Shown here in pieces: positions 1 through 11,600 of a stretch of 64,000 bases of DNA. This stretch comes from Ectocarpus siliculosus (Eukaryota; Sar; Phaeophyceae; Ectocarpales; Ectocarpaceae): the NCBI GenBank assembly GCA_000310025.1, contig FN647857.1, forward strand, positions 184,161 through 248,160, read 5' to 3'. The translations under genes were made by a program, and so were the position numbers. Position 1 is the first letter of the stretch, and every line of letters starts with the position of its first letter. The notes below the pieces were generated by a model. The model did no database searches, was not told the DNA's origin, and worked only from the letters and a program-made list of their open reading frames with translations.

Positions 1-23
1 TTGCCAATGAATCGGAGTAACAG

Positions 24-322
24 GCCGGTGCACGACCATCGTCTGGGCCTCCGTAGCCGCCGCATTCGCGGCCGTCGCCGCCATCGTCTACGGCTTTCTC
101 GAGCGCACCGGGCGGCTCAACAGCATCCACCACCGGGCGGGCGGGGCTCCTCCCCCCTACTTCGCGGCGCGCGCGGGCACGAGTGAGGAGGCGTCGCCTT
201 GGAGGATGACGGGGGCCGTTGGCAGCGGCGGCGTGATCGGGACGGGCCGTGACCGCGGGCGGAGGACGAGCGGCGGCTCGCAGTACGAGAGCATCTCGGA
301 CGTGTCTTCGTCAAGGGCGTGA
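24..322 (+). CDS. 3' terminal exon of a membrane protein gene (partial)
   Basis: This is the last exon of a plus-strand gene whose other exons lie to the left of the window. A splice acceptor (CAG at 21-23) precedes an open frame that ends at TGA 320-322. The frame upstream is closed by a TGA at 8-10, so the exon must be spliced in. The exon encodes about 99 residues. It opens with a hydrophobic, Ala- and Val-rich stretch (TIVWASVAAAFAAVAAIVYG at 35-94) typical of a single membrane helix. A polar Gly-, Arg- and Ser-rich tail follows, ending in ESISDVSSSRA. The third codon positions are strongly G/C, as expected for coding DNA here. The tail is likely cytoplasmic, but topology is inference. 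The family cannot be named from this fragment. Confidence 0.6.
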
Positions 323-2963
323 AGACTACTGAATGTAGAACTATTTACGTACTGCCGGAGTCAATAGGACTTTTTGTTTTTGTTAGGGTCCGGGTCCGGG
401 TGTGGTTGGTTGTGTCGTCTTTGTTGAGTCGTCACCCGAACGGCTTTTGTTCGTTTCCGGTGGTTGTCGTGGAGGAGTTTTGTTTTCTGCCAATCGATAG
501 CATGCTGTTGCGTGATCGGCCACGTACAGCGAACATACATCTGGTCGTCGACCAATTTGGCTGCAAGGTCCTGCAGTTTTAAGGGTCTGGCTTCTTCGGA
601 ACTGGACTTTAGAAAAGTGCGACATGAGGTTTGGCACCGCGAACGTTCGGTGCGGGACGTCCATGTACTGTAGAAGGCGAGCAAATGCTTTCTGTGGGCA
701 CTCGAAATCATGTGATCGTGCACCAGGCAGCTGTTGTACAGTAGAATATACAATGTGAAAAAGTTGTTGGGGGGCATCCCATGCCGAGCGGGAACATCAT
801 ACAATCTTTTTGTTTATTTGCCCGATATTATTATGTCGCCAGCGATGTCCGACTGCTGGCTGGCTGGGGGCGTTTTTAGTTGCGCTGTGTTTTTTTTTTT
901 TTTTTCTGTCGTCGCGTGTGTATGAGGTGCTGGCGTTTCTGGGGTGGTCCCTATTTTGTTATTAATTTATATTCGAAGTGTGTATGTACCCTTTTCGGGT
1001 AAATAGTAGTCTTTCTAGGAGTTGGCCCGTGCTTCAAAAAATGGACAAGGAAGGTGTCCGCGTCAGTTGGACCGGTGTGGGAGCTAGAAGGTGCTGATCA
1101 GAGACCGGTGACCGTCTGTATATATATAATTTATGTGAAAAACCGTCGGACTGTTGCCGTTTGTTTTTTGCTTCGTTCGCAAGAAGAGCTGCGCGCGACA
1201 GGCGATCTCTGCTCTTTCAAGAGTATTGGTACAGGACATGAAGCCATTGATTGACATTCTAGAAGAAAGAGCTGTAGGAAACTCTTTGTAATGAATCGTT
1301 GTCGCCAGGTAGTAGGAGAATCAAAATCTCTTGGCTTCAACAAACAAACATGATCGATCATAATAGACGCTCGTTGTGCTGCGTTGTGGTGGTGGGGTGC
1401 TTGTTTGTTCGATTTTGCACTTGGCTGTGTTGTTGTGGTCTACGCCAAGAAGAAGAGTATTTGAGCATGCTATGTATGTGTACAGTACAAACTAGTAGTC
1501 CGATTCGACTTGATAGAGGCATACATACGTCTAAAAGGTGGGCGTGTTGGCGCGCGACTGAAGACTTCAGGGAATGAGGCAATAATGATACAAACTGTAG
1601 CAGCGGAGGTTTTCGTGTCGCTAACGACATACAAGTATGTGTGCTGTTTGTCGACGATTTGTCGGCTTTTTTTTCGACGTGAAGCGCTGGCCCGCAATAC
1701 AGATACATTGGTTAGAGACAATCGTTCGTGTTGCCACTCACTGTTGTTATTCGAGGTATCTCCCGAGCAAGCACCCTTTCAGGGCAGGGGCGGATAGGGC
1801 TCCGCCTACTCGTGAAATCGCACCAGAGCCCACGGCAGTTACTACGTAGTTCTGTATTCACTGGAAGCATTGCGTGACCGTGAGTGAGTGATGTGCGATA
1901 CGTCAGTTTCCCTTTCGGGTAAGGAGGCACACTCTGCGATCTCTTTATTTATTCTGCCCCTAGCGAGTGTACTGATTCGTACGTACCTGGGAGGCAAGGT
2001 GGAGTTTGACAAGCCCTTCCTTATGGCCGCACCACCACCAGCGTCCATGATTTCACCCCAACTAACTGCTGTGTGTGGCCAACATTATTCCGTAGCATCA
2101 CTCTAACATATATGAAACTTGGTGCTGCATTTACATTTATTTTCTGAAGCGGGTATCACCCGTGAGCGTTGACGATCATCACCTCGATGGCAGTGTAGGA
2201 AGTCAGTCGTAAACCGCAGCCAGTCATCTCCACTCATCATGTACGTGCATCAGGTTAAAGGTCATTTTTCCCTGTACCGCGCGTGGAAGGCTGTTCGAAT
2301 TTAGGCCTGTCACACGAGCGATTACTCTCTCCTCCAAATGAATATTGTTGCCAAACAATAGTGATGTGGACAATATTACTATATTATTGTTTGTTGTGAT
2401 CGATCGATATCTTCCTGTACATACTGTGCAAGAGCGCAGCTACCTGTCTGTTCGAATATATATATATTGTGAAGGCAATTGCTTAACGCGGCTGGCTGGG
2501 CACAATTAGTATTTCGGCTATTATTATTGTAGAACCGTCGGCGCAGTAAAGACGGGCAGAAAGAGTCATATACTGGGACTCACTCACTCCCGTGTGACCG
2601 ATCCTGATCCGTTCAGAAACATCCGAACTGCTTACTGTTGGTGGCAATGAATACCACCACAAACGTCGCTGTCTGCCATCGATGAACAGATTTCGATAGC
2701 TAGCTATGAAATATTTATACTGTAGATAGTAGATAGTTGCCAAAGAACAGCTCGTTGTACATACAATAGACTAGTGACCTCATTTTTCCCTCTGTTTGAG
2801 AGGCACAAAGTATTCAAAACAATCACCATGCATGCATGGTGAATGTATGTAATCTATGTTATACCTACCTATGTAAATGTGAATACCATTCAATATTCCG
2901 TCTGGGTTAATTGGTTGTTGTCTTGTCTGGATAAATGATATGCAGATATATTGTACATATAAT
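323..2963. other. Intergenic region, no gene seen
   Basis: This stretch follows the stop codon of the partial gene at the left edge and probably begins with its 3' UTR. It is richer in A/T than the coding exons and holds only short open frames without the G/C-rich third positions of the real exons. Simple features are a T run near 890-905 and a TA run near 2455-2468. I see no RNA gene or recognisable repeat. Confidence 0.5.
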
Positions 2964-3882
2964 ACAAGGTCTCCCTTCGGGACGTGGGTGTCTACCCTCC
3001 CTCAGGTGACGCAAGACCACATGCGCATTGCCAGAAGAGGGACTGTGTGTCTTACAACGCTTGTATTTCCGCACAAAACATCGCGCACGCACGTTATTTT
3101 TCTACATTGGAGCCAGCTCGAGCGGACAATATCTTGGCAGCGAAAACTCAGAATTCCATGACTTCTTTGATTGATGATGGCAGATTTCCGATGAGACCCA
3201 AATTTGAAGCCGAAACAACACCACAAATGGGAAATGTTCAACACTGCGGCTGGATGCATGCCCTCAGACTTGTCTACACTTGGCCCGCTGCGAAGTGCCG
3301 TAAACGGAGGTACTGCTGTTGTTGCACAACGCGATGACACGAAGAGTCACCGCCAGCCATGAATCATCGAATGAATGAATGGAAGAACGAAATGAACGTG
3401 GAGAGGCAAATATTTTGTAGTAGTATGTATGTGCCTCTTGCTTCTCCACTTTCATTCATTCATTCATCCATTCGATTATTCATGGCTATGACTCTTCGTG
3501 TCATCGCATTGATTGTCCATCAGCGGGTACCTACGTTTACTACACTTCGCAGCGGGCCAAGTGTAGACAAGTCTGAGAACATGCATCCAGCCGCAGTGAT
3601 GAACATGTCCCATTGTGGTGTTGTTCGGCTTCAAATAAATTCGGATCTCATCGGAAATCTGCCATCATCAATCATAGACGTCATGGAAGTCTTGCGCTGC
3701 CAAAAATATTGTCCGCTCGAGCTGGCTCCATTCAATGTAGAATAACAACGTGCACGCTGTTTTGTGCGGAAATGCAAGCGTTGTAAGACACACAGTCCCT
3801 CTTCGGGCAATGCACATACATACATGTGGTCTTGCGTCACCTGAAGAAGGGTAGACACCCACGTCCCGAAGGGAGACCTTGT
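2964..3882. mobile_element. Foldback (palindromic) transposon-like element, about 0.92 kb
   Basis: The segment is a nearly complete inverted repeat. It opens with acaaggtctcccttcggg (2964) and closes with the reverse complement (to 3882). The arms match, with substitutions and small indels, almost to the centre near 3400, where gatgacacgaagagtca (from 3331) mirrors tgactcttcgtgtcatc (to 3505). No coding frame for a transposase is present, so this is a non-autonomous foldback or long-TIR element. The flanks (acatataat on the left, aaatacata on the right) do not give a clear target-site duplication. The superfamily is therefore open. Confidence 0.7.
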
Positions 3883-6800
3883 AAATACATAAGAAATGCT
3901 GGAATATTCTAATAACGTCTTCGTTGCACTGACTTAGCTTTTATTATGCGGAAGAGAGCATGAAACGAAGGAGAAATGAAAAAAAAGAATGAATTGGTGG
4001 CTCTCCAATCCGCAACCGCTCTGGGTCTGAACACCTTGCTTGAAAAAGGTGCGGTGGCGAAGACAAACATAGGGTTGCACAACAAGTGAACAACTTGTCG
4101 GTCCGAACCAAAAGACTCGCCAGATGGCCTGTTTTTTAGGCATGGGATTGATAGCGAGCCCCCACTAGTTTCATGTTGTGAGAGGGCTGCTTCCCAGCCG
4201 GGGTAGTGAGTGACCACGAGTTTCTTGTCAAATCGGATCAAGGGACAACTGCTGCTGCTGTGGGACACAAACGCAATATAAAATGCCAGACACGGCACAG
4301 ACAGCGACGTGTGTGTTCATTCACTTTTTTTTCATTATTCAGAATAATAATGAGTCGCCGGGGGAACGAGCGGAAGATGAGATGTCGTTCTTCGTGAGAC
4401 ACATGCTGCACGCCCCTTTGGTGCACCGCGATTTGAGATCCCTTCTCTTCCTCACTTGTTGAAAGAAATCTTGGTATACCACGAGTATAATCACGTTAGT
4501 ATATATATACTCACAGGATGGTCGTCGTGACGTAATACATTTCTTGTTATTTATATGGAAAAAAAATAAAAAGATGGCTCGATTTTAGTATTTCTACAGC
4601 AGTATGGACCAGACGCCGACTGTACATGGAAGTCGTACGAGTGTCGACTTAGTTGTCTTGTGCTGTCACAGCATCTTCCACGCACTTCTTCCAGTGCTGG
4701 TTTGTTGATTGGAGTCTTGTAGGTCGAGATACAGCAGTGGGATTCTCGGGTTGTGGAGGCAAAAAAGTGAACCAGAGCAAAAAATTTCTAGAGTATCCCG
4801 CTCAACTTTTTTTTTCTTTGCGACATGTGGTTGCATATTTCTTTCCCACTGCCGAAAAAGACCGCTGGATCTTTACGCAGTCCACCTTTCGCATTTATCA
4901 TTTTACACCGAACGACGCAGGACGGGTCGACCTTCATCATTCATTGTTGTTGTTGTTGTCTGTCGTCTTCACATGAAAAACCGATCTCTCTCTACCCAGT
5001 AACTTCATATGTCCGTACTAATTTGTGGATTGCCGGTTGGAAATTGTGGGAATCCCTCCATTCCGAGAGAGCCACAGGTCGGCATCCGGCCTTTTCTTTT
5101 TTTGTATGCACTTTTCTTCCTGTGAAGTTTTGACGTTGCGCTTGCCATCGTCGCTGAAGTGTTTGTGGGTATTTTACCTCTCTCTTTGTTTGCACTGGTG
5201 AGTACCTGCGTTATACGGAAGGATGGTTCCACGACGCAAACGTCGACGTCTCCGTTTTTTTTTTGTTCCCTCCGCACTCCTTCCTTGCGGCGGTTTTCAC
5301 ACCGAACTCGAACGTGGGGTGCAATTTCCTCTCCTCGTACCTTCCTCGTCGGCCTTCTCCGTTATGTACATATTGTATACCTCGATTTTTCGGCTTTTCG
5401 ATTCCGATAGAGACAAGACTACGGGCTGACATTTCCCTTTCACCCCCGACGGGACCGCGCGCTCGTCGAGTGCCGAAATTCTTCACCACTTCCTTGCCTC
5501 TCCCAACACCGTCCCTTCTTCCCGCCCCAACAACTCTTCTCCCCTTCTTCTTTCCTTCCTCCCGGACACTCACCACCATCCGTCCTGGATGTTGGACCCC
5601 AGCCCCATTGCGGGGCGGGGGGCCATTCCTTAACCCTAGTTTATTTTATCATTCTTCTTGCGATGACTGACTGACGCATACTACACGCTCCTTGGTGCAT
5701 TGCGACTAGTATTGCTCTCTCACTCGCATTTGAAAGCAGTTTCTCGTTCATGTTCAATTGAGTTCGTTTGAATGTTCACATTAGACTGATGCCTACGCCG
5801 TTTGGGTTCTCTCTCGAAATACATACATCCACGCACACTCTATCCAGCCCCAAAACTATTATTGTCGTGTGTCCTTGGCTCAGCCCCCTCATTGCTTCTG
5901 TGCCAAGCTCGGCGAATCACACGAGGTTTTTCTGTCCTATAATAGGCCTGCCACTTGTTGTCCTGCCCAGAACCCACTCACATACGGCGAATAAATTTCG
6001 GTGTGCGACCAAACAATGCGGGTCGGGACACACGGAAATAAGTACCCGAGAGCGGCTTGGGAGCGGTTCGGGGTATTCTAAAAAAAATTGCAAAAAAATT
6101 AACGGATGCCGGTGATCATTTCAACCTCAACAAAACACTTTGAAACGCAGACACGAAACACTAGTCCAAAGACATGGAAAAACAGGTAGCATTCCTCCTG
6201 CCATCACAGGCTTGGGGCAAAAGTTGCAAGTGCGCACTTTCTACGGGAAAACATGAGCTCACGACCTCAGCACAACACTTTTTCACAACTAGTGATACAC
6301 AACCTGTCAAAACAAAATTTACACAGAAAAACGAGCTGTGACTTCCGCAGAAAAAACACACAAAATATCGGCGTGTTCCGTGGAAAAGGAACCAACACTA
6401 CACAGTGGTGCTGCCTACGGCAAACGACTGCAATACAAGTATGTATCTTCAGTTGTTGTCCCTACTTCCGCGCACATCCATGACTATTAACTTTCCTATG
6501 ACTTCCGACAGACACGCAACGTCCTCTCACGAATCAACGCACGCACAAGTCAACCAGCAACAAAAAACACACACCGGCAGGTTGCCCGGTCGGGCACGAA
6601 TAGAAAAACGAAATGGGATACAAATCTACCCCCCCTTTAACCTGACGATCTTCCATGACGGATCGCTCAAGAATCCCGACGGCAGCGTTCAACACTATCG
6701 CCGGGCGGGAGAAGGAACCATGCAAGGCGTGGTCAAGGCGTGGTACAGTAGTGCCGCGTGCTCGCTACTATTCAAAACGTCGCACACTATAGTACAGCAG

Positions 6801-7124
6801 TTGTTCCGAAAAGAACTAGGCGCCCAAAAAAAAAACGAGACGGGGACCTTCCCATGAAACACACGCACGCTAGCCAAGGTGGCGCTGGTGTAAAATAACC
6901 TAAATTCAAAGTGACCCTGACAACTTTGACGGTAAAAAGTACAACCCTACCAAAGTCGAAGATACCGTACAAGCAGGTCGGCGTGACATTTCCATCAAAC
7001 CTAGAGCGAGTAAGGGTCGGCTACCATATACGTACACGCGCGCGCAGGATATAACGCACACCATGAATTGGGTCACCAAAAACGCGCCAAAGCTAAACTT
7101 GGCTGCCGGGCGTACGTTTCCGGC
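3883..7124. other. Intergenic region, no gene seen
   Basis: This spacer lies between the 0.9-kb palindrome and the 3' end of gene A. The segment at about 4945-5030 (Gtt repeats, then gatctctctctacccagta and atgtccgtact) is a diverged copy of an arm of the foldback at 33209-33539, so it is a dispersed-repeat fragment. At 5430-5640 the plus strand is strongly C/T-rich. The remainder shows only short, unsupported open frames. The last few hundred bases probably include the 3' UTR of gene A. Confidence 0.45.
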
Positions 7125-8640
7125 CTACGGCGCGGCTGCGATCAGGCCGTTGGCGCACTTCCCGCCATTCGCAAAAAAGTCCACGCTGCTTTGCAACGTT
7201 TCGGCAGTCTTGGGGCTTGCGGAGTCCAGCTTGTCCGCGGCGATGGTGCAGGTAAAGCGGGGCTTGACTAGGGGGATGTCCCAGATGGACGCCTCCTTGA
7301 AGAGGTTCTGGCCCACCCAACCACGGGGGTCAATGAACCACACTCCGGGCGTTTCGCGGGAGTAGGCGACCGCGGCCAGCACCTGATACGTGCGAAATGA
7401 GGGGTTTCGCAACAAAACCGGCGTCACTGTCGGCGACGACGTTCGGATTGGTAGCAGTACAACACATGCCCAAAGGCTGTACGTGCAACAGATTCGCAAA
7501 AAGACGGAAGACAAAAAACAAAAACACGCCATGTTGATGACGCGACAACTTTCACGCACCACCCGAAGACACACGCCGTACATACCTGAGGGACGGCGGA
7601 GACCTGGTCGAAGTCAACGAACTTCTGAAGCGCGATCACGGCATCCCCGTCTCCGTCTCCCTGCAGGCCGTCGGAACCAATCTTCAACCCGAGCGCCTCC
7701 CTTAGGTAGTAGTTCGCATCTCCCGGCAGCATCAGGTCGGTACCCTGCGTGAAGGACGGCGCCTCGAACCCGAGCACCGACGCCGAGCGGCGGCTCAGCT
7801 CCGTGTCGTGGTAGCTCCCCTGAGAGCCCGCGTGCACGACCAGGAGGTCGCCCCGCGGGGAGTGGGTGTCCTTGGAGGTGAAGGACCGGGAGAGAACGGA
7901 CCCCGGCTTGACGTACAGGATAAGCTCGCTGAAGGAGCAGTACTTGTCCGCGTACAAGGTCGCCGTGGCGGGGTTCTGGGTGCCGGAAACCGTGACGCCG
8001 GGAAGACGGCCCATGGACCTAGAATTTCCAGCGAGCGAGGGAGCAGCAGAAAGTGGACGACATTTTTCATTTTTTAAACACGGAAGGCGGCGAGTTCTAC
8101 TACACAACACTCTCATGCCTCGAGCGCTGGATACCAAAGAGGAACATGGTGTAAATCTCGAGACTCTCTCGTGATTCCAACCAAGTACACGCACGCACAC
8201 ACGAGCAAACATGGTGTAAGGGAGGTATTGTACACGTACCCTACATAGCTGTATCACACTACCAACACCAGTAGTACCTCTCGTATGCGTCGAGTCCCTC
8301 CGCCTCAGCAGCGACAGCCACCTTCATGCCCGGCATGAACTGCAGGATGCTCTTCACGGTCACCTCCCACATGGCCTCCTCGCCCGCCCAACCGCTGACG
8401 AAGGCGCACAGGTTGCCGCGCTCCACTTCGCCGAGGTACGTCCGCTCTGCCGCCGCCTCGAAGAAGCGGACCGCCTTCTCCCTACCGCCAACCTCGACGT
8501 CCACGCGAGGCTCAAAGCCGTCCTCCGAGTCCTCGTCCTCGCTGTTCTCGGCTTCCGTTAGCCGTGCGAGCTCAAGAGAGAAGTCCTGGTGGCCAGACAG
8601 GCGGCGGCCGTAGACGTCGACCGGCTCTCTGGTCGAGCAC
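7125..8640 (-). CDS. Gene A exons 27-29: C-terminal glycosyltransferase-like half
   Basis: The exons are 8278-8640 (363 bp), 7586-8018 (433 bp) and 7125-7382 (258 bp, ending in TAG). The first starts as a CST exon (CSTREPVDVYGRRL) but, instead of the KW segment, runs into AMWEVTVKSILQFMPGMKVA. The second holds LPGVTVSGTQNPATATLYAD, LILYVKPGSVLSRSFTSKD and HSPRGDLLVVHAG. The last holds TPGVWFIDPRGWVGQNLFKE. Alternating hydrophobic strands and the ADKYC and SKD segments suggest a second GT-A-like fold, which is inference. This block is conserved at the same place in genes B and C, so it fixes the 3' end of the family. Confidence 0.75.
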
Positions 8641-11600
8641 CTGTCCCGATCAGGAAAAAGCGAATCGGGCGACAGGAGGCGCAGGCGAAGAGATTGATGC
8701 CCATGGTTAAGGGAGAAAAGGGGGGGCGAGGGCCAAACGAGAAGTGTAATGGCTGCCCATCAACGTTCGACGTTGTCTGCCCGCCTCGGCACAACCGTCC
8801 GCAGAAGGGTATCCCAACGCCTAGCCATGCACATCATCATGCGTCTCACATGATCGCGCGGTTCCCGGGCGTGTCCTGCTTGCGGGCCTTCTCGTCGTCG
8901 TTGTAGCAAGCGCGGCAGTCCGCACCGTACTTTCCGTTCTTGGCGCCGCATCCGAGAGTACCGTACACATTCGGGCTGGAGCAATTCGAGTCGCACACGC
9001 GTCCCCTGGTGCCGTCCTTGCTCGTGTACTCGCACCCGTCCATGCACCTGTCGTGGGTGAAAAACAGAAAACTTGAGCAATCTAGATTCTGTACGAGCCA
9101 AGGACATCGGCGGAACATGGTCATCTTCCGAACGCAACGCGTAACAACTCCAGTATTAAGATTGCAAGGGAATAATATCACAGGAGACTATTGCTTTGGC
9201 CACCACTGCAACGAAACCTGTTGCCGGATGTTCACAAAATATTTCCATCTATGCTCTCGGTTCAACAAGCGCATAGACGAGATGCCAAGATCACTCACCC
9301 TTCCTCATCCGAAGAGTCCTCGTACTGCTTCTTCCACTTCTGGTTGCGCTTCCACCTGCGACGATGCGACAGCACATAACAAAAAAGAGCAAGAAGGTCA
9401 AGAACGCTCGACAGCATGCTGAAAAACCAATGGGTCGCGTTGTGCCGAAGCGATCGACGCACAACCAATATTCGCCGATCGAACAATATCAAGCTGCGTT
9501 CTTTATCAACAGCGATCGCTAACGTATAAACAAGCTTCGACAAAAAATTATTAACTGGTCCACTAAACAACCTCACGTCTTCCGAAGGAAATACGCACTT
9601 GGGGACCGTGTTGTTCTTCCACTTCTCCTGTGCCCTCCACTTCGGCACATCCTCCGAAAGCTGGCGGTGCTCCTCGTCCTTCTGGAGGGCCTCCAGATCA
9701 CGGGCGACGAGGAGAGGGTTGCTCTCGTCGGCGGGAGTCAGGCGGCGGCCGTACACGTCCACGGGCATCTTGGTCGAGCACCTGCAAGTGCATCAAGTAG
9801 AAATTCCGACGAGCTCGTCAGCAACTCATTCGAAGTGGAAAACATTCAAGTATATTGGCTGCTTATAGCAGCGGTCGACAGTGCCTGTTGGCCTAGGCAC
9901 ATCCATCCGCAACAGGGTATCCCAACGCCTAGCCATGCACATCACCATGCGTCTCACATGATCGCGCGGTTCCCGGGCGTGTCCTGCTTGCGGGCCTTCT
10001 CGTCGTCGTTGTAGCAAGCGCGGCAGTCCGCACCGTACTTTCCGTTCTTGGCGCCGCATCCGAGAGTACCGTACACGTTCGAGCTGGAGCAGTTCGAGTC
10101 GCACACGCGTCCCCTGGTGCCGTCCTTGCTCGTGTACTCGCACCCGTCCATGCACCTGTCGTGAGTGAAAAACAGAAAACTTGAGCAATCTAGATTCTGT
10201 ACGAGCCAGGGACATCGGCGGAACATGGTCATCTTCCGAACGCAACGCGTAAACAACCCCAGTATTAAGATTGCAAGGAATTTAAAAGACGGACGCCAAC
10301 ATCACTCACCCTTCCTCATCCGAAGAGTCCTCGTACTGCTTCTTCCACTTCTGGTTGCGCTTCCACCTGCGGCGATGCGGCAGCACATAACAAAACAGAG
10401 CAAGAAGGTCAATAACCTCCCGACAGCCTGCAGGCACACCAATGGGTCGCTTTGTGCAGAAGCGATCGACGCACAGCCAACAGTCGCCGATCGAACAATA
10501 TCAACATTTTCGATAAAGAGTCAATAGTGTTCAGGTCTTCCTTTATCAACGAGCTTCGACAAACCATTATGAACTCGTCTGCTCAACAACCTCATGTGTT
10601 CCGAAGGAAATACGCACTTGGGGACCGTGTTGTTCTTCCACTTCTCCTGTGCCCTCCACTTCGGCACATCCTCCGAAAGCTGGCGGTGCACCTCGTCCTT
10701 CTGGAGGGCCTCCAGATCACGGGCGACGAGGAGAGGGTTGCTCTCGTCGGCGGGAGTCAGGCGGCGGCCGTACACGTCCACGGGCATCTTGGTCGAGCAC
10801 CTGCCCATCAAGATCAACGGGTAAAAGAAGCATGGAGGCGAGAAACGCCAATCGTAAACGGAAAACAGGCAAGGGTCGAGTGACGGATGACAGCGGAGTC
10901 ACGAGCGCACTCTGCTTCAGCTTCGTCGTGCAAGGCCACTGCGTGTTGGGGTATCGGGTAAGGCTGCAACGGCAGCGGATGGAAGTGCATCAAGTACTTA
11001 GTTCCGACAAGCTTGTCAGCGAGCCACTCAAGATGAAAAACATTCAAGTATACTGGCTGCGTATAGCAGCGGTCGACAGTGCCTGTTGGCCTAGGCACAT
11101 CCATCCGCAACAGGGTATCCCAACGCCTAGCCATGCACATCACCATGCGTCTCACATGATCGCGCGGTTCCCGGGCGTGTCCTGCTTGCGGGCCTTCTCG
11201 TCGTCGTTGTAGCAAGCGCGGCAGTCCGCACCGTACTTTCCGTTCTTGGCGCCGCATCCAAGAGTACCGTACACATTCGGGCTGGAGCAGTTTGAGTCGC
11301 ACACGCGTCCCCTGGTGCCGTCCTTGCTCGTGTACTCGCACCCGTCCATGCACCTGTCGTGGGTGAAAAACAGAAAACTTGAGCAATCTAGATTCTGTAC
11401 GCGCCAGGGACATCGGCGGAACATGGTCATCTTCCGAACGCAACGCGTAAACAACCCCAGTATTAAGATTGCAAGGAATTTATAAGACGAGACGCCAAGG
11501 TCACTCACCCTTCCTCATCCGAAGAGTCCTCGTACTGCTTCTTCCACTTCTGGTTGCGCTTCCACCTGCGGCGATGCGACAGCACACAACAAAACAGAGC

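Noticed and set aside
1-186. Arg- and His-rich 61-codon frame at the left edge
   Set aside because: The other frame (24-322) has an acceptor, a membrane segment and coding bias, so this one is a shadow.
5211-5670. Overlapping frames of 122 and 135 codons
   Set aside because: The region is C/T-rich low-complexity DNA; the frames are Arg/Gly- or Pro/Ser-rich by composition only.
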